Shown here piece after piece: positions 42,033-45,696 of a stretch of DNA of 45,696 nt. Position numbers and translations under genes: made by a program. The stretch's first letter is position 1. Every line of letters begins with the position of its first letter. This DNA is from an uncultured Eubacteriales bacterium. GTDB lineage: Bacteria; Bacillota; Clostridia; Oscillospirales; Acutalibacteraceae. Under the pieces are notes generated by a model. That model saw only the letters and a list, made by a program, of their open reading frames with translations. It was not told the origin of the DNA and searched no databases. The stretch is from positions 1 to 45,696 of the forward strand of contig CAOUJG010000010.1 in the NCBI GenBank assembly GCA_948537335.1, in the 5' to 3' direction.

Positions 42033-42376
42033 AAAACTTAGTCTAGCTAAGTTTTTAGTGCTCTGCTACCATTGCAAGCAACGGTTCCGCCATCGCACTT
42101 CGTCGCTAAAAATGATTATCAATCATTTCCCAAACGCTACTCAACCTCTTAGGGTTCAAGTCCGACTCACCCTGAATGCAAAAAATGGAGCTGGTGGACG
42201 GACAAAAACTTACCTTCGCTAAGTTTTTCGTGCTCTGCCACCATTGCAAGCAACGGTTCCGCCATCGCACTTCGTCGCTAAAAATGATTATCAATCATTT
42301 TCTAAACGCTCCTCAACCTCTTAGGGTTCAAGTCCGACTCAACCTAAATGCAAAAAATGGAGCTGGTGGACGGACT
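42033..42376. repeat. 172-bp direct tandem duplication ending in the tRNA-Thr 3' end
   Basis: Copy 1 is 42033-42204, copy 2 is 42205-42376, with roughly 93% identity by eye. Each ends with 18 bases of the tRNA-Thr 3' end (42186-42203 equals 42358-42375). Each unit contains an AT-rich hairpin AAATGATT/AATCATTT and GGGTTCAAGTCCG, which is the inverted copy of the tRNA T-arm. Confidence 0.85.
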
Positions 42377-42433
42377 TGAACCCCCGACCTGCTGATTACA
42401 AATCAGCTGCTCTACCAACTGAGCTACACCAGC
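42358..42433 (-). tRNA. tRNA-Thr (TGT anticodon)
   Basis: A 76-base minus-strand cloverleaf: acceptor GCTGGTG/CACCAGC, D arm GCTC/GAGC, anticodon stem GCTGA/TCAGC with loop TTTGTAA (TGT), T loop TTCAAGT, encoded CCA. The T stem GGGGG/CCGTC has a G-G mismatch at 51-63 where CCCTC would be expected. Its 3' end is duplicated 172 bases away. Confidence 0.9.
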
Positions 42434-42455
42434 TAATCATTTCCTACAATTAAAT

Positions 42456-42484
42456 ACTATACTATGATCTGGCCAACTTGTCAA
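42456..42484 (-). promoter_or_regulatory. Promoter of the tRNA-Thr/tRNA-Tyr unit
   Basis: Minus-strand consensus -35 TTGACA (42479-42484), 17-base spacer, -10 TATAGT (42456-42461), about 20 bases upstream of tRNA-Thr. Confidence 0.8.
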
Positions 42485-43034
42485 CATATTTTTTGTCTCA
42501 TAGGGTAATTGGGAGTCTTTACGAATCTTTTAGTAAGGTAATTTTTTTACAGTTTTTACCTTTTAACTAAAATTTCCATCATAAAAAGTTCCAAAACGCT
42601 CTTTTCTAGCATCATTTTTCTGAATATACTAACTTGAAGCTTCCGCCCATCCACGCCTCACAACAAAGTTTTTAGAACTTATATTTTCTTCAAGCAAAGA
42701 CATAAAACTCAAAAACTAGGCTTCTTATTGCACAATATGAAATGCCAAGTTAGGAAGATATTTCAAATAAAGACAGGCAATCTGTTACGAATATCTCGGA
42801 TCAAACGCAATTTTGAATTTAAACAAAAAGCTGATTTTACAAGGGTTAAACCAAATCAACCTCTATTCTTCAAAGCGTCAAAAACAGTCAAATGAGGACG
42901 TTTCGGCATATTCAAGGGCTAACATGGTAAAACATAACTTATGTTATTGGTGAGTGCGATGAACAATATCCCAGAAAAAATCATAATGCTTTTTTAGAAA
43001 AATAAAACCCGTTGCAATATTTTAACAAAATTAG
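42485..43034. other. Gene-free intergenic DNA
   Basis: About 550 bases of AT-rich sequence between the tRNA promoter and the restriction-modification promoter. No open frame with a ribosome binding site, no clear terminator and no recognisable gene remnant were seen. A short inverted repeat AACATAA-C-TTATGTT lies near 42934-42948. Confidence 0.55.
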
Positions 43035-43063
43035 TTGATTTTAAGATATATTTATGTTATAAT
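43035..43063 (+). promoter_or_regulatory. Promoter of the restriction-modification gene
   Basis: TTGATT (43035-43040), 17-base spacer ending in TGT, TATAAT (43058-43063), an extended -10 promoter 31 bases before the TTG start. Confidence 0.75.
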
Positions 43064-43094
43064 ATGCTAAAAATCGAGTTGGCGGGTGGTGAAT

Positions 43095-45696
43095 TTGAAA
43101 TTAAGCTGGAATGAAATTACGAACAGAGCTGTTAAATTTTCTAGGGACTGGGCTGACGCACGCGGCGAAAAATCACAGGCACAGCTATTTTTAAACGATT
43201 TTTTTCATGTTTTTGGTGTAGACTTAAAAAGAGTGGCTTTGTTTGAAAAGAAAGTCCCGATGGGCCAAAACCGCGATGGATACATAGATTGCCTTTGGGA
43301 TGGTGTTATTTTAGTTGAGATGAAGTCGCGCGGGAAAAGCTTAAAAAGAGCGTACGAGCAGGCAAAAGACTACGCTTTTAACTTGCCCGACGCCGAGCTT
43401 CCCGAATATATAATGGTCTGTGACTTTGAAAATATCAGGTTGTACCGGCTTACGACCGAGCAAGTTTGGACATTTAAGGTTTCGAACCTCAAGAATCACG
43501 TAAGGAAATTTGCGCTGCTGGCTGGCTATAAATCTTTGAGGGAGATGTATCAGCCCGAAATTGAGGTTAACGAGAAGGCTGTTCAAAAGATGGCCAAACT
43601 TCATGATGCGCTGAAAGCAAGCGGGTACGATGGACATGCCCTTGAGATCTATTTAATTCGGCTGTTGTACTGCATGTTCGCGGACGATTCGAATATCTTT
43701 GAGCGCGGCGCATTTTATCAATACATAAAAAACTCAAAGGAAGATGGCTCGGATTTATCCCGGCGGCTTGCGGAGCTATTTGAAGTTTTGGATATGAACG
43801 ATGAAAAACGGCTAAAGAACAGGCTTTTGCCAGAAAAGATGAAGTCGGATTTCCCCTACATAAATGGCAAATTATTCGCGGAACCTCTGCCGTTTGCGTA
43901 TTTTGACGGTGCAATGCGAAAATTGATTATAGAGTGCTGCAAAATGGACTGGTCAAAGATTTCGCCTGCCATATTTGGCGCGATGTTTCAGGAGGTTACT
44001 GACCAAAAAAAGCGCCGTGAATTGGGTGCGCATTATACTAGCGAAGAGAACATCTTGAAGGTGATAAATCCGCTGTTTTTGGACGATTTAAGGAAAGAAT
44101 TTGAGCTGATAAAGCACGATAAAAAGAAGTTGTCATATTTTCACGATAGATTAGCAAAATTGCAATTCCTCGATCCTGCCTGTGGTTGTGGGAATTTTTT
44201 GATTGTAACATACCGAGAATTAAGGCTTTTGGAGCTTGATATTCTGAAGATGCTGATTGACGACGGCGATCAAATTTCGCTGGACGCGATAAATACATAT
44301 TGCCGTGTGAATGTGGATCAATTTTATGGCATTGAGATCGAGGATTTCCCGTGCCAAATCGCGCAGGTGAGCATGTGGCTGACCGACCATCAAATGAATA
44401 ATCGGATAGCCGAGCACTTTGGCCTGAACTACGCACGATTACCGCTTAAAGCTTCTGCAACGATTATTCATGCAAATGCGCTGAGAATCGACTGGAATGA
44501 GGTTATCCCAAAGGACAAGCTAAATTATATAATGGGTAATCCTCCATTTGTGGGATATCATTTGCGCAACCAGGGCCAAAAAGAAGATATGGACTTAGTT
44601 TTTGGAGATAATTTTAACAAGCATAGAGTACTGGATTACGTGGCCGCGTGGTACAAAAAGGCCAGCGATTACATGAAGAAAAGCAAAATCGAAGCTGCAT
44701 TTGTTTCTACAAATTCGATTTCTCAGGGGCAGCAGCCGGCCATTTTATGGACACCGCTTATTAAGGAAAACAATGCTACAATCAATTTTGCGCATCGAAC
44801 GTTCAAATGGGGCAATGAGGCCAAAGGCAAAAAGGCCCAGGTGCATTGCGTGATTATTGGTTTTAGTGATTATAAAAATAATAAAGAAAAGAAAATTTTT
44901 GACTCAAATAAACCTAAAAAAATTGATTATATAAGCCCGTACTTAATTGACGCGCAGGATATCGTTGTCACGGCAAGGAAACATCCAATTTGTAACGCTC
45001 CAGAGATGAATAAAGGTAGCCAACCGACGGATGGAGGTTTTTTGCTATTAAATGAAACCGAGAAAGAAGAAATAATTAAAAAAAGCCCTATAGCTCAAAA
45101 ATGGATACGGCCATTTATCGGAGCAAAAGAATTTGTAAATGGAGAAAAAAGATGGTGCCTGTGGCTAGTAGATGCAGATCCTAGTGAATTGCGAAAATGC
45201 AAATTAATAATGGAACGGATAGAAAAAGTAAGGAGGTTTAGGCTGAATAGTAAAAAGACTTCAACTAAAAAATTTGCAAATGTTTCAATGTTATTCACCG
45301 AAATACGGCAACCAAATGTAGACTACATTGCTTTACCGGAGATATCCACCAGCGCAAGAAAATATATACCAATGAATTTCATAAACCACTGTATTATATC
45401 AAGCAATAAATTACAATTAATTCCAAATGCTACTATATATGAGTTTGGCATTTTAATTTCTGAAGTACATATGGCGTGGATGAGGTATGTTTGCGGAAGA
45501 TTTGGGACTGCCTATATTTATTCTAGTTCTGTAGTTTATAATAATTTTATTTGGCCAAACCCAACAAAAAACCAAAAAGAAGCCATAGAAAAAGCTGCGC
45601 AAGGAGTTCTTGACGTGCGCAAGCTATATCCTGGTAGTACCTTAGCTGATTTATACGACCCAAACACAATGCCGCTAGAATTAGTTAAAGCTCATG
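43095..45696 (+). CDS. MmeI-like single-chain (type IIG/IIL) restriction-modification enzyme, 3' end beyond window
   Basis: 867 residues are visible and the frame is open to the edge. N-terminal nuclease domain with D65-x9-E75-x-K77 (DCLWDGVILVEMK), the D-x9-ExK spacing known from MmeI; helical spacer (~150-340); gamma-class N6-adenine methyltransferase with SAM motif DPACGCGNF at ~360 and catalytic NPPF at ~482; then a target-recognition region (~600-800), more AT-rich than the rest. One protein should therefore cut and methylate, usually only one strand, at a site set by the target-recognition region. Start TTG at 43095 is uncertain; GTG codons at 43086 and 43089 are in frame. Confidence 0.9.
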   Translation, partial: MKLSWNEITNRAVKFSRDWADARGEKSQAQLFLNDFFHVFGVDLKRVALFEKKVPMGQNRDGYIDCLWDGVILVEMKSRGKSLKRAYEQAKDYAFNLPDAELPEYIMVCDFENIRLYRLTTEQVWTFKVSNLKNHVRKFALLAGYKSLREMYQPEIEVNEKAVQKMAKLHDALKASGYDGHALEIYLIRLLYCMFADDSNIFERGAFYQYIKNSKEDGSDLSRRLAELFEVLDMNDEKRLKNRLLPEKMKSDFPYINGKLFAEPLPFAYFDGAMRKLIIECCKMDWSKISPAIFGAMFQEVTDQKKRRELGAHYTSEENILKVINPLFLDDLRKEFELIKHDKKKLSYFHDRLAKLQFLDPACGCGNFLIVTYRELRLLELDILKMLIDDGDQISLDAINTYCRVNVDQFYGIEIEDFPCQIAQVSMWLTDHQMNNRIAEHFGLNYARLPLKASATIIHANALRIDWNEVIPKDKLNYIMGNPPFVGYHLRNQGQKEDMDLVFGDNFNKHRVLDYVAAWYKKASDYMKKSKIEAAFVSTNSISQGQQPAILWTPLIKENNATINFAHRTFKWGNEAKGKKAQVHCVIIGFSDYKNNKEKKIFDSNKPKKIDYISPYLIDAQDIVVTARKHPICNAPEMNKGSQPTDGGFLLLNETEKEEIIKKSPIAQKWIRPFIGAKEFVNGEKRWCLWLVDADPSELRKCKLIMERIEKVRRFRLNSKKTSTKKFANVSMLFTEIRQPNVDYIALPEISTSARKYIPMNFINHCIISSNKLQLIPNATIYEFGILISEVHMAWMRYVCGRFGTAYIYSSSVVYNNFIWPNPTKNQKEAIEKAAQGVLDVRKLYPGSTLADLYDPNTMPLELVKAH

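Noticed and set aside
42106..42294. 62-codon minus-strand frame across the duplicated 172-bp units
   Set aside because: It exists only because the two repeat copies share a frame; no ribosome binding site, and composition is that of the repeat.
42033..42376. attL/attR pair of an integrated element
   Set aside because: No integrase or cargo lies between the 18-bp tRNA repeats, and the remaining 154 bp of each unit are also duplicated, so a plain tandem duplication explains the data better.
43341..45298. Minus-strand open frames over the restriction-modification gene
   Set aside because: Antisense shadows with unnatural composition and no promoter or ribosome binding site.

Overview
The window looks like chromosomal DNA from a low-to-moderate GC Firmicute of the class Clostridia, probably an uncultured spore-former relative. 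Evidence: a CtsR-McsA-McsB-ClpC stress operon, an HrcA/CIRCE-controlled hrcA-grpE-dnaK-dnaJ operon, a DnaD/DnaI-type replication restart and helicase-loader pair, a DUF4364 gene, a TSCPD gene, zinc-type S14, and a Bacillus-like yaaO-yaaQ-holB-yaaT-yabB-yabC block. Strong GGAGG ribosome binding sites are everywhere, and about a third of the genes start with TTG or GTG. The species cannot be named from the sequence alone.

Layout. 1-929 (+): tail of an MscS-type channel and a DUF4364 gene. 1016-5655 (-): ctsR-mcsA-mcsB-clpC with a CtsR operator array over its promoter. 5.8-8.5 kb: a small accessory zone with a 36-residue Cys-rich peptide, a predicted secreted helical protein, a GNAT-like acetyltransferase, a double-glycine-leader peptide, a ribbon-helix-helix regulator and a divergent candidate small RNA. 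8.6-25.5 kb (-): a compact S10-spc-alpha superoperon from rpsJ to rplQ. It carries two surprises: an unknown four-helix membrane protein between rplW and rplB, and a five-unit tandem array made from the 3' end of infA. 25.5-31.8 kb (-): heat-shock operon hrcA-grpE-dnaK-dnaJ-prmA-DUF2752. 32-34 kb (-): dnaD and dnaI. 34.1-40.1 kb (+): TSCPD protein, PLP decarboxylase, c-di-AMP receptor DarA, holB, ricT, ferredoxin, a TrmN6-like methyltransferase and rsmI. 40.2-41.8 kb: an M14 carboxypeptidase and, convergent to it, a Vat-type acetyltransferase. 41.9-42.5 kb (-): tRNA-Tyr and tRNA-Thr separated by a 172-bp tandem duplication that copies the tRNA-Thr 3' end. 43.1 kb to the edge (+): an MmeI-like single-chain restriction-modification enzyme, cut by the window end.

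How the parts work together: most of the window is protein synthesis and protein quality control. McsA/McsB mark proteins with phosphoarginine for ClpC, CtsR represses that operon, and HrcA represses the DnaK system. The ribosomal superoperon also supplies RNA polymerase alpha, SecY, adenylate kinase and methionine aminopeptidase. The rightward block combines clamp loading, tRNA and rRNA methylation and c-di-AMP sensing. The novelty candidates are the infA 3'-end array, the membrane gene embedded in the S10 operon, the RHH/small-RNA divergon, the orphan double-glycine peptide with a neighbouring acetyltransferase, and the tRNA-associated duplication.
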